From Pontivivens nitratireducens (GTDB lineage Bacteria > Pseudomonadota > Alphaproteobacteria > Rhodobacterales > Rhodobacteraceae), in contig NZ_JACJUQ010000001.1 of NCBI RefSeq assembly GCF_014235845.1, positions 434,001 through 498,000 on the forward strand: DNA of 64,000 nucleotides, given 5' to 3'. The notes beneath the pieces were generated by a model. It saw only the letters and a list, made by a program, of their open reading frames with translations. It was not told the DNA's origin and made no database searches. How positions within the stretch are numbered: position 1 is the first letter of the stretch; the number at the start of each line of letters is the position of its first letter. This document shows, piece after piece, positions 1-7,243 of this stretch. The translations under genes and the position numbers were made by a program.

Positions 1-1
1 C

Positions 2-172
2 GTCATCGAGCGGTTGCGCATCGAGGACGCAGCCGACATCAAGGTCTTTGTCGGTGGCACGATCCCGGAGGAGGATTTCGAAACCCTTCGCGCCGCAGGG
101 GTACGCGGCATCTATACCAGCGAAATGACCATCGAGTCCGTCATCGCGGAAATCGACAGTCAGCTTTCATGA
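2..172 (+). CDS. cobalamin-binding domain protein, C-terminal end (partial)
   Basis: Only the last 56 codons are in the window; the gene starts upstream. The visible part contains GGTIPEEDF followed by an AAGV-RGIYT segment. In the methylmalonyl-CoA mutase family this is the final strand, helix and loop of the B12-binding Rossmann domain. It could be the small subunit of a two-subunit acyl-CoA mutase (such as 2-hydroxyisobutyryl-CoA mutase) or the end of a full-length mutase; the window cannot separate these. Its stop overlaps the start of the following CoA-transferase by 4 bp (ATGA), so the two are probably translationally coupled. Confidence 0.8.
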   Translation, partial: VIERLRIEDAADIKVFVGGTIPEEDFETLRAAGVRGIYTSEMTIESVIAEIDSQLS

Positions 173-1314
173 TGGTCGGGCCTCTGAAAGGCAGGACGAT
201 CATCGAGATAGGCCACATGCTGGCCGGTCCCTATTGTGGCATGCTTTTGTCCGATCTGGGCGCGCGGGTCATCAAGATCGAGTCGCCGGAGGGGGATATC
301 GGGCGCAATATCGGGCCCCACGATGTGGCGGGACACAACACCTACTTTGCCTCGCTCAATCGCGGCAAGCAAAGCGTTACACTCGACCTCGCGTCGGATG
401 CGGGCCGGGCAGGGCTGGCCAAACTGGTGGCGCAGGCGGACGGCCTCGTCACCAATCTGCGCCCGGCGGCGATCAAGAAGCTGGGTCTGACATATGACAG
501 CCTGAAGGGGATCAATCCCACGCTCGCCTGTCTGGCACTGACGGGCTACGGCCTCGAAGGTCCATACGCGGATTCGCCCGCCTATGATTACGTCATACAG
601 GCCATGACCGGCGTCATGCTTCTGACGGGCGACCCGGACGGCCCCCCGGTAAAGCCGGGCTATTCGGCGGTGGACAACTCAGCCGGGGTCATGGGCGCCC
701 TCGGACTGGTCGCCAAGATGTTGGAGGGCCGGGGCGGGCAGGTTGACGTGTCGATGTACGACACGATGATGTCCCAGCTCAATTACCTCGGCAGCAGCTA
801 CCTCAACTCGGGCGACAAGTCGGCGCGCATCAAGGACGGTGCCCATCCCTATATCGTGCCCGCGCAGCTGTTTCCGACAAGCGACGGCTACGTCGTGCTC
901 TTCATCACGCATGACAAGTTCTGGAAATTGTTCGCGGAATCCCTGAACGAGGCGGAATGGCTGACCGATCCGCGATTTGCGAAGATGGCCGGCCGATCCG
1001 CCAACCGCGATCTGGTCATTCCCGCGATCAGCGCGCGAATGCAGGAAAAGACCGCCGAGGAATGGGTGGAGCAACTTGCGCCCCTCGGGCTGGTCGTGGC
1101 CTCGATCCAGAGCTTTCCCGAGGCACTTGACGGACCGCTTACCGCATCGCGCGACATGGTGATCGAGATCCCCGTGGGCGATGAAAAACTGCGCCTCATC
1201 GGTAACGCCATCAAGATCTCGGGTGAGGTGCCGAGCTATCGCGCGCCACCCATGCTGGGGGAACACAACGCCGCGCTGCTTGGCGATGACGGGCAGGGGG
1301 GCGCAGATGAGTGA
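169..1314 (+). CDS. CaiB/BaiF family (class III) CoA-transferase
   Basis: A 381-residue protein, the usual length for family III CoA-transferases, which move CoA between carboxylic acids through an aspartyl-CoA intermediate. The N-terminus has the typical GPYCGMLLSDLGARVIKIE segment. The catalytic aspartate is probably D169 in VDNSAG, which sits exactly where formyl-CoA transferase has its active-site Asp. The gene lies between a B12-binding mutase fragment (4-bp overlap upstream) and a MeaB-type GTPase (8-bp overlap downstream). The context suggests that it loads CoA onto the substrate of the mutase, but the substrate cannot be read from the sequence. Either of two adjacent ATG codons could be the start; the first overlaps the upstream stop. 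Confidence 0.88.
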   Translation: MMVGPLKGRTIIEIGHMLAGPYCGMLLSDLGARVIKIESPEGDIGRNIGPHDVAGHNTYFASLNRGKQSVTLDLASDAGRAGLAKLVAQADGLVTNLRPAAIKKLGLTYDSLKGINPTLACLALTGYGLEGPYADSPAYDYVIQAMTGVMLLTGDPDGPPVKPGYSAVDNSAGVMGALGLVAKMLEGRGGQVDVSMYDTMMSQLNYLGSSYLNSGDKSARIKDGAHPYIVPAQLFPTSDGYVVLFITHDKFWKLFAESLNEAEWLTDPRFAKMAGRSANRDLVIPAISARMQEKTAEEWVEQLAPLGLVVASIQSFPEALDGPLTASRDMVIEIPVGDEKLRLIGNAIKISGEVPSYRAPPMLGEHNAALLGDDGQGGADE

Positions 1315-2188
1315 CGCCCCGCCCCTCGACCGACGCAGGATATCGCGTGCCTTGACGCGGGTTGCCAACGCGCCGGTGGCGGAAGTGCTCGCAGCCATCG
1401 GTGACAGCAAGGTCCAACCGGCATTTCGCATCGGCATCACCGGCCCGCCGGGGGGCGGAAAATCATCGCTGATAAACGCGCTGGTTCAGGAGCGGCTGTC
1501 GCCCGGCACGCTGGACACGCTCGCCGTTCTGGCCATCGACCCTTCCAGTCCGGTCAGCGGTGGGGCGATCCTCGGGGATCGGATTCGGATGGATGCAATC
1601 GCGGATCTGCCGGGGCTCTATCTGCGCTCCCTGTCCAGCCGGGGCGCGCGCAACGGATTGTGCGACAACGTCGTCGATCTGCTGACGCTGCTGGAGGTTC
1701 AGGGCTTCGATGAAATCATCCTCGAAACGGTCGGGGTAGGACAATCCGAGGTCGCGGTGCATGAGGTCGTCGATACGCTGGTGGTGATCGTACCCCCGGA
1801 TGCGGGCGATAGTGTGCAGACGATGAAATCGGGCATTCTGGAAATGGCGGATATCATCGTGGTGACCAAGGCGGACATGCCCGGCGCGCGGCGCATGGCA
1901 TCGGACCTGTCTGCCGTGCTGAACGAGCGGAGCGGGCGCAGTGTTCCCGTCCTGCAAACGCAGGCTGACGGCCGTGGCGTGGCCGATCTTGACCGCGCGA
2001 TCGACGCGCACCGAAACAGCATCGTGGAAAACCGAACTGAGGAAACGACGCGCGAAAGCCGTCGCCGGTATCACTTGCGGGCCCTTGCGGACCGCCAAGT
2101 GGAAGAAGCGCTGAGAGCGAATCCCGAGATAACAGAGGGAACGCTCAAGGCGTCGTACGACCGATTGCTCGCAACCTTGCGCGCATAA
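1307..2188 (+). CDS. meaB: MeaB/ArgK-type P-loop GTPase, B12-mutase chaperone
   Basis: A 293-residue G3E-family GTPase. Visible motifs are Walker A GPPGGGKSS (residues 46-54), AIDPSSP near 76-82, the family-typical ETVGVGQSE at 140-148, and TKAD (187-190) for guanine recognition. Members protect and reload the adenosylcobalamin of acyl-CoA mutases. The start chosen overlaps the CoA-transferase stop; an upstream in-frame start would only add sequence overlapping the neighbour. Position next to a B12-binding domain supports a dedicated chaperone, like the MeaB homologues beside 2-hydroxyisobutyryl-CoA mutase genes. The symbol denotes the family; the real partner may not be methylmalonyl-CoA mutase. 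Confidence 0.88.
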   Translation: MSDAPPLDRRRISRALTRVANAPVAEVLAAIGDSKVQPAFRIGITGPPGGGKSSLINALVQERLSPGTLDTLAVLAIDPSSPVSGGAILGDRIRMDAIADLPGLYLRSLSSRGARNGLCDNVVDLLTLLEVQGFDEIILETVGVGQSEVAVHEVVDTLVVIVPPDAGDSVQTMKSGILEMADIIVVTKADMPGARRMASDLSAVLNERSGRSVPVLQTQADGRGVADLDRAIDAHRNSIVENRTEETTRESRRRYHLRALADRQVEEALRANPEITEGTLKASYDRLLATLRA

Positions 2189-2213
2189 CAAAATATAATG
2201 GGAGGAGACCATC

Positions 2214-3185
2214 ATGACTACCACATTCAAGGGTTTGGCGCTAACCGCCGTCCTGTGTATCGGCGGTGCTGCGCAGGCGCAGGAACGGCTTACCATGGGG
2301 GCCACGCACAGCGCTTCGTCGTTCTATGCCTATCAGGTGGGGATCACGAACTACCTTAACTCCGCAGTGGAGGGGGTGAACATCAACGTTCGCGAACTCG
2401 GCGGTGCGGAAGTGTCGACCGAGGCGTTGCTGCGCGAGGAGGTCGACATGGGCATTTCCGTCACGTCGTCGGATTTCGCGGCGATGAACGGGATCGAACC
2501 TTTCCGTGGCGAAGCGGACAATCTGCGCACTCTGTACTATTTCGCGCCCCTGCCGCTGAACTTCGTCGTGGCGGCGGATGCCGGGATCGACAGTATCGAC
2601 GCGCTTGAGGGTCAGGCCTTCAACCCGGGCGGGCGGGGCACTTCGACCGAACGGCAGGTCGAACAGATCATGGAAAGCATCGACGTCACGCCGGACTGGC
2701 TGCGTGCCGAGGGTGGCGATGCGCTGGACGCCTTCCAAAACGGCAGGGTCAGCGGTTTCGTCAAGGGTGGCAATCATCCCGACGGCTACATTCAGCAAGC
2801 TGCGACGGCCCGTGACATAATATTCCTGTCGCTCGACGAAGCACAGCGGAACGCCGCGATCGAGGCCTATCCCTTCTTCAGCGCGGCAAAGAGCACCCCG
2901 TCAGAGTTCTATGGCGAGACCGAGGGTGAGGTTAACTCGCTGCAAACGGCAATCGGGATCAACACGACCAGCGACCTTGACGAGGAGATCGCTTACCAGA
3001 TCGCGAAGGCTGTGTTCTCCGAGGAAGGCAGGGAAGCAGCCGCCGAGGTCTATGCCCCGGCCAGAACCATCGACGCAGCCCAGTTGACCATAGATGCCGC
3101 GGTCGCGCCGTTGCATTCGGGCGTCGTACGCTACCTTGAGGAGGCGGGCTACACCGTTCCCGCAGACCTGAAAACGCAGGACTGA
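2214..3185 (+). CDS. TRAP transporter substrate-binding protein, TAXI family
   Basis: A 323-residue periplasmic binding protein. It begins with an N-terminal signal peptide (hydrophobic core TALTAVLCIGGA-like, cleavage near AQA, residue 22-23). The mature part reads like the TAXI family, with an early MGATHSASSFYAY segment and a conserved glycine-rich stretch FNPGGRGTSTERQ. A strong ribosome-binding site (GGGAGGAG) lies about 9 bp before the ATG. The permease follows directly, and the upstream CoA-transferase and GTPase genes suggest that the imported solute is the acid degraded by this operon. TAXI ligands are poorly known, so no ligand is assigned. Confidence 0.9.
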   Translation: MTTTFKGLALTAVLCIGGAAQAQERLTMGATHSASSFYAYQVGITNYLNSAVEGVNINVRELGGAEVSTEALLREEVDMGISVTSSDFAAMNGIEPFRGEADNLRTLYYFAPLPLNFVVAADAGIDSIDALEGQAFNPGGRGTSTERQVEQIMESIDVTPDWLRAEGGDALDAFQNGRVSGFVKGGNHPDGYIQQAATARDIIFLSLDEAQRNAAIEAYPFFSAAKSTPSEFYGETEGEVNSLQTAIGINTTSDLDEEIAYQIAKAVFSEEGREAAAEVYAPARTIDAAQLTIDAAVAPLHSGVVRYLEEAGYTVPADLKTQD

Positions 3186-3189
3186 TCCC

Positions 3190-5121
3190 GTGAGCGGGCC
3201 TGCAGCGAATGAGAAAACGCAAGCCGGGGTTTCCAAGCCCTGGATCTCTCCCGGGCGGGTGCTGCTGTGCATCGCGTCCGCCTGGGTGGTGTTTCACCTC
3301 GCCGCTGCGGGCTTCGGCATCGTCGGCAGTCACGTGTTGCGCAGCGTGCATCTGGGTGGGGCGATCATCCTCACCCTTGCCTACCAGCCCTTGCCGGGGC
3401 GCTGGCGACTGATAGACGCAGGCATCATTGCGTCTGTCATCGCCGCCACCCTCTATCTGGTGATCCGCAGCGATGCGATCCTGCTGTCGAACTGGTTCAC
3501 CTATCTATGGCCTGAACGCATTCTGGGCACCGTGATGTTTCTCGCCCTGCTCGAAGGTGTGCGTCGCGCCTTGGGCTGGGGGTTCGTCGGCCTGATCCTG
3601 ATCTTCGTCGGCTATGCGGTGCTCGGGCCGTGGATCCCGGGCGCCTTCGGTCACCGGGGGCTGTCATTCGACCGGCTGATTTTCAGCTTCTACCTGGGAA
3701 GCCAGGGTGTTGCCGGCATGTTGATAGGTATCTCGGCCGGTATCGTGGCACTGTTCCTGATTTTTGGAGAGATCCTGAACGCGAGCGGTGCGGGCAATAC
3801 CTTCATCAATATCGCCCTGCGGCTGGGCGGCGGGTTCCGCGGCGGGGCCGGTATGGTCGCCGTGATCGGCAGTGCCTTCATGGGCATGATCAACGGCAGC
3901 GCGGTGGCGAATGTCGCGTCTACCGGCGTTCTGACCATTCCACTCATGCGCAGGCTGGGCTTTTCGCGCAACCTTGCGGGCTCGATCGAGGCGGTATCCT
4001 CCACCGGAGGACAGTTCATGCCGCCGATCATGGGGCCGGGTGCCTTCCTCATGGCGGAGCTGCTCGGCATCTCCTATCTGGATGTTGCGGTCGCCGCGCT
4101 GATCCCCTCGACGTTGTTCTATGTCGGATTGCTGCTGGCGGTCTGGCTCTTTGCGGGAAAGAACGGGCTGACACCGATTCCCGCTGACATGATCCCCAGC
4201 CGTGCCGTCGCCTACGCCCCGCTGGCCATGCTGACGTTGCTATTGCCGATCGGCACGCTGGTCGGACTCGTCGTCGCGCGGTTCACCGTGCAATATGCCG
4301 TGCTTTTCGCGATACTGATCGCGGGGCTGCTCTATCTGCTCCAGTCCTTGCCGCGTCGCAAGGCACAGGGTGAGGAATCAGCGGGGCCTGGACCGATTGT
4401 TGCGCTGGGGGCCGCGTTTGATCTGTCCGCACGCAACATCGCCTATGTGGGAATGATCATTGCAGCCGCGCAGATCATCGTCGCTGTAATCAACCTCACG
4501 GGGCTGGGTGTCACCCTGTCGCAGATCATCGTGAGCCTGGGGCAGAGCAACCTGATCCTGTCGCTCGTGCTGACGATGGGCGTGGCGATCCTGCTGGGGA
4601 TGGGAATGCCGACGCCGGCTGCCTATGCTGTCGCGGCAGCCGTTCTGGGCCCGCCACTCGCGCGGTTGGGGTTGGAGATGTTGCCGGCCCATCTGTTCAT
4701 CTACTATTTCGCCTGCCTCGCGGCCATTACGCCGCCCGTGGCTTCCGCGGTCTTCGCAGCCTGTGCGATCAGTCGGGGATCGGTCATTCCGACTGCCGGA
4801 CACGCAATCCTGCTGTCGCTCAGCCTGTTCCTGGTTCCTTTTCTCTTCGTCATGGATCCGGTATTGCTGTTGCAGGGCAGTTTGTTCGCGATTGTTCTGG
4901 CCGTTATATCGAGCGTGCTGGGGGTGGCGACGCTGACCTTCGCGACCATCGGCTACCTCATGGCCCCAATCCCGCCCTTTGCCCGGATCATCCTGGGCGT
5001 GGCGGCCATGGCCTTGATCGTTCCTGGCTGGGTAAGCGATATCGTTGGGTTGACTGTGGCCTCGATCATTCTGGGCTTGCTGTTGACGGGCAAAGTCGGC
5101 GGACAAGACGCCGCCGCGTAG
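3190..5121 (+). CDS. TRAP transporter fused permease (DctQM-type)
   Basis: A 643-residue, highly hydrophobic protein. The first four or so membrane spans correspond to the small DctQ subunit. The remainder is a DctM-type large subunit with about a dozen spans, including the glycine-rich segments IGSAFMGMINGSAVANVAST and GMGMPTPAAYAV. TAXI systems usually have this fused arrangement. It sits in the inner membrane and couples solute uptake to an ion gradient. The start is GTG, 4 bp after the binding-protein stop, so the two genes form one transport unit. No terminator was seen after the stop. Confidence 0.92.
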   Translation: MSGPAANEKTQAGVSKPWISPGRVLLCIASAWVVFHLAAAGFGIVGSHVLRSVHLGGAIILTLAYQPLPGRWRLIDAGIIASVIAATLYLVIRSDAILLSNWFTYLWPERILGTVMFLALLEGVRRALGWGFVGLILIFVGYAVLGPWIPGAFGHRGLSFDRLIFSFYLGSQGVAGMLIGISAGIVALFLIFGEILNASGAGNTFINIALRLGGGFRGGAGMVAVIGSAFMGMINGSAVANVASTGVLTIPLMRRLGFSRNLAGSIEAVSSTGGQFMPPIMGPGAFLMAELLGISYLDVAVAALIPSTLFYVGLLLAVWLFAGKNGLTPIPADMIPSRAVAYAPLAMLTLLLPIGTLVGLVVARFTVQYAVLFAILIAGLLYLLQSLPRRKAQGEESAGPGPIVALGAAFDLSARNIAYVGMIIAAAQIIVAVINLTGLGVTLSQIIVSLGQSNLILSLVLTMGVAILLGMGMPTPAAYAVAAAVLGPPLARLGLEMLPAHLFIYYFACLAAITPPVASAVFAACAISRGSVIPTAGHAILLSLSLFLVPFLFVMDPVLLLQGSLFAIVLAVISSVLGVATLTFATIGYLMAPIPPFARIILGVAAMALIVPGWVSDIVGLTVASIILGLLLTGKVGGQDAAA

Positions 5122-5466
5122 ACCTTTGGACCAGTAATCCGGGATGCTAGGGGAGTTGCCGACGAAATCGCCTGCTATAGCGTCAACCGTTCGTGGAGAC
5201 GTGGCAAGGCAGGGGCAACTTTAATGGCTTCTACACGGCTTTTGTACTGGCGATAATACCCAGCAAGCAAGCATAAAGCTAACCCATTGTTTTTAAATGG
5301 AGGCGAGTACCGGAATCGAACCGGTGTACACGGATTTGCAATCCACACACTTGCTGAATGATTTCAATGTGGAAGCCCCTAAAAGGTATCAGGACAAAGG
5401 CCGAACCGGCAGTGAACATGATACTGGTGCATTCCCGATCCTCCAAAGCCATTGGGGGGCACCGGC
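5122..5466. other. Intergenic stretch with the left integration junction
   Basis: About 345 bp without a convincing gene. The left half is host sequence after the TRAP permease and shows no hairpin terminator. The middle carries the displaced 3' half of tRNA-Cys (left att copy). The last 120 bp are the left end of the integrated element and lead into the putative replication initiator gene. No -10/-35 pair is clear. Confidence 0.6.
5298..5344. repeat. att site, left copy (47-bp direct repeat)
   Basis: It is identical over 47 bp to positions 21686-21732 and covers the anticodon loop through the CCA end of tRNA-Cys (read on the minus strand). Only the 3' half of the tRNA is present, as expected for the host fragment displaced when an element integrates and restores the tRNA with its own copy. 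A further 12 bp (GCTAACCCATTG at 5278-5289) is shared with 21667-21678, so homology extends beyond the tRNA end through a short diverged spacer. Confidence 0.95.
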
Positions 5467-6300
5467 ATGAGTATCAAGATCATGTCTCGGATCTGGGAAT
5501 CGGGTGGCCTCAAGCCGACTGAGAAGCTCATTCTTCTGTCTCTGGCAGACCACGCGAACGACGATGGCGTCTGCTATCCGTCGCTAGCGCGGCTGGTGGC
5601 TAAAACCGGCCTGAGCGAGCGCGGGGCACAGAGTACGATTAAGAACCTTGAAGAGCGTGGCTGGCTGCAAATCGAACGAAATGCAGGTCCGCGCGGCTGC
5701 AATGTGTTCACGGTTTTGACCCCCGAACTGGATGCGGAACCCCCGCAGGAGGTGCGCCCCCGCAGGAGGTGCACCCCCGCAGGAGGTGCGCCTAACCCCC
5801 GCAGGAGGTGCACCCCTACCCCCGCAGGAGGTGCACCCGAACCGTCATTTAACCATCAGGAACCGGTTAAGAGTATACCACCACCACCACCTGTGGCTGG
5901 AACCGAGCGCGAGGAAATTCTGATTGCAGCCGGACACGATCCGACCGGACTGACGGCAACAGGTCGGATCGTCGGAAGTTCTGCTGAGATGATCGAAGTC
6001 CAGCGATGGCGGAACGACCTGAACCTGTCTCAAGCCGAGATTGTGACCATCGTTCAGGAAGTGGCCGCTCAGAAAGGCTACCAGCCGGTTTCCACCCTCA
6101 GATATTTCACACCGGCGATGCAGCGCTTCGCTGGCTCAAAGCACGCTGAAAAGCTCAACCCCACGAAACAAACTCAAACCAGAGGTAAACGCCATGAACG
6201 CCAATCTGCGAATGCTGCCCTCAATGAGCTTGAGAACCAGCTCTCTTCAGGACAGGCCTACGTCGACACTTCAGACCGCGATCCATTCGGCGGCCAATGA
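5467..6300 (+). CDS. phage replication initiator-like protein (lambda O-like) with N-terminal winged helix
   Basis: A 277-residue protein. Residues about 5-85 form a helix-turn-helix/winged-helix domain of the HTH_36 type (LKPTEKLILLSLADHAND then YPSLARLVAKTGLSERG). A low-complexity linker of Pro, Arg and Ala follows at about 95-125, encoded by five direct DNA repeats. The C-terminal part (about 175-230) has no family I recognise. The layout, with a DNA-binding N-terminus and iterons inside its own gene followed by a helicase-loader-like gene, matches the lambda O/P arrangement. The ATG is preferred over an upstream TTG because a G-rich Shine-Dalgarno lies just ahead. The 3' end overlaps the next gene by about 107 bp. 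Confidence 0.7.
   Translation: MSIKIMSRIWESGGLKPTEKLILLSLADHANDDGVCYPSLARLVAKTGLSERGAQSTIKNLEERGWLQIERNAGPRGCNVFTVLTPELDAEPPQEVRPRRRCTPAGGAPNPRRRCTPTPAGGAPEPSFNHQEPVKSIPPPPPVAGTEREEILIAAGHDPTGLTATGRIVGSSAEMIEVQRWRNDLNLSQAEIVTIVQEVAAQKGYQPVSTLRYFTPAMQRFAGSKHAEKLNPTKQTQTRGKRHERQSANAALNELENQLSSGQAYVDTSDRDPFGGQ
5741..5836. repeat. Five iteron-like direct repeats inside the initiator gene (putative replication origin)
   Basis: Five exact copies of CGCAGGAGGTGC begin at 5744, 5761, 5778, 5800 and 5823. Starts are 17, 17, 22 and 23 bp apart, and most copies are flanked by runs of C. Each unit is an imperfect palindrome (GCA, GGAGG, TGC). Because the spacings are not all multiples of three, the copies are translated in different frames, so conservation is at the DNA level. 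An AT-richer stretch with an inverted TTAACC/GGTTAA (5849-5854 and 5865-5870) follows at once and could serve as an unwinding element. The origin function is inferred from the lambda layout. Confidence 0.65.
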
Positions 6301-6688
6301 CGGAAAGACGCTCAAGCGGACGCGCGCGGTGCTGGCCCTCTATTGGGAGCCCGACCTCGATGAGGCCACCCGGATCAACAGCTATGGCGAGTTCGTGCGG
6401 GCGCTGTCTCGCTTCCCCGAATGGGCCATGCAGAAGGCTTTCGACCGGTGGGTTGATACTCAAAGCCGGCGCCCCTCACCTGCGGATATCGCACACCTGG
6501 CATCTGTGGAGATCCTCGTTCTGCGCAGGGAGATCGATGCGCGGCGCGGTGGACCACCTGTGGCGCCTGTGCGTCGGAGGATGACGCCGGACCAGGCGCG
6601 AGCAGTCGTGCAGGATTGCGGGCTGCGCATGAACGAGTTCGGCAAGATCATCGGTCTGGGCGGCGATGACCTGGAGGAACGGGCATGA
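6194..6688 (+). CDS. putative helicase loader (lambda P / G39P-like)
   Basis: A 164-residue protein with no certain family. The central part (about 50-105) has the pattern of phage helicase loaders: a Trp or Tyr start, YGEFVRALSRFPEWAMQKAF, then a helix and RRPSPADIAHLA, where loaders usually show 'F/R-P-P/S-x-A-D/E-I'. Its position right after an O-like initiator fits. The ATG has an AGAGGT ribosome-binding site 6 bp upstream and begins inside the previous gene. The stop overlaps the next start by 4 bp. It would recruit the host DnaB helicase to the origin; this is inferred from context and a loose motif match. Confidence 0.5.
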   Translation: MNANLRMLPSMSLRTSSLQDRPTSTLQTAIHSAANDGKTLKRTRAVLALYWEPDLDEATRINSYGEFVRALSRFPEWAMQKAFDRWVDTQSRRPSPADIAHLASVEILVLRREIDARRGGPPVAPVRRRMTPDQARAVVQDCGLRMNEFGKIIGLGGDDLEERA

Positions 6689-7053
6689 CGATTCCGGTAC
6701 TCGACACGGCGCAGTTTGACCGTCTGACCCGTGGGTCGCAGAAGCTATGGGGCCTCGACAGCATCGCCGCCGCAATCGGACTGGGTAAGGACGCAACCCG
6801 CCGTCTCGCCAGCGTGCACGGCGTCCCGATCTATCGACCTGTCGGAAGCAGCCAGTATTTCGCCCTGCGTGATGAACTCGCAGTCTGGCTTCGAACGTCG
6901 ACCGTCAAATGCGCGGAGCCTGATGAGATCGAAGAGGCAATAACTCCCAAGCGCTATCGCGGTGGCGGGGTCAACCGATACGGCGGTCAACGGTCGGTTC
7001 AATCGTCCAGTGAACACAAGGGCGGGCAATCCGCAGGGACGAAATCCAAGTAA
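6685..7053 (+). CDS. small helix-turn-helix DNA-binding protein of the element
   Basis: A 122-residue protein. Residues about 20-70 (LWGLDSIAAAIGLGKDATRRL, then GVPIYRPVGSSQYFALRDEL) read as a MerR/excisionase-like winged helix, with one recognition helix and a short wing followed by 'SQYFALRDEL'. The tail is basic and low-complexity. It is coupled to the preceding loader-like gene by a 4-bp overlap. It could act in replication control, in DNA recognition for packaging, or as a transcription regulator of the late genes that start about 190 bp downstream. The role is not determined. Confidence 0.55.
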   Translation: MTIPVLDTAQFDRLTRGSQKLWGLDSIAAAIGLGKDATRRLASVHGVPIYRPVGSSQYFALRDELAVWLRTSTVKCAEPDEIEEAITPKRYRGGGVNRYGGQRSVQSSSEHKGGQSAGTKSK

Positions 7054-7243
7054 GCGATGCGTGGGGGGTGGTCCTGAACTTTCCGGGGTCGGCGGGGACC
7101 GGTCCGGGGTCCACATCTGCCGATAGTGTAGAATTGGAGTTTTTGAGGAAGATCAATAACTTGCCTACCATAACAACGAACACCAACGAATAGCAACGGT
7201 TCGCTAGCTTTTTGTTGAAATCAACATCGGCGATATTGAGGTC
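7054..7243 (+). promoter_or_regulatory. Putative late-operon control region with two palindromes
   Basis: This is the only sizeable gap between the replication and head modules, so a promoter for the structural genes is expected here. It contains a perfect 10-bp palindrome GGACCGGTCC (7096-7105) and, close to the portal start, an inverted repeat TGTTGA/TCAACA (7213-7226). The middle is A-rich (around 7160-7200) and contrasts with the GC-rich surroundings. No confident -35/-10 pair was found. Confidence 0.35.

Noticed and set aside
5452-5466. TTG start giving five extra residues on the replication initiator
   Set aside because: The ATG 15 bp later has the better-placed G-rich ribosome-binding site, and the winged helix begins right after it.
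5741-5836. CRISPR-like array (five short repeats)
   Set aside because: Units are only 12-16 bp with 5-11 bp between them, lie inside a reading frame, and no cas gene is near. Iterons explain them better.
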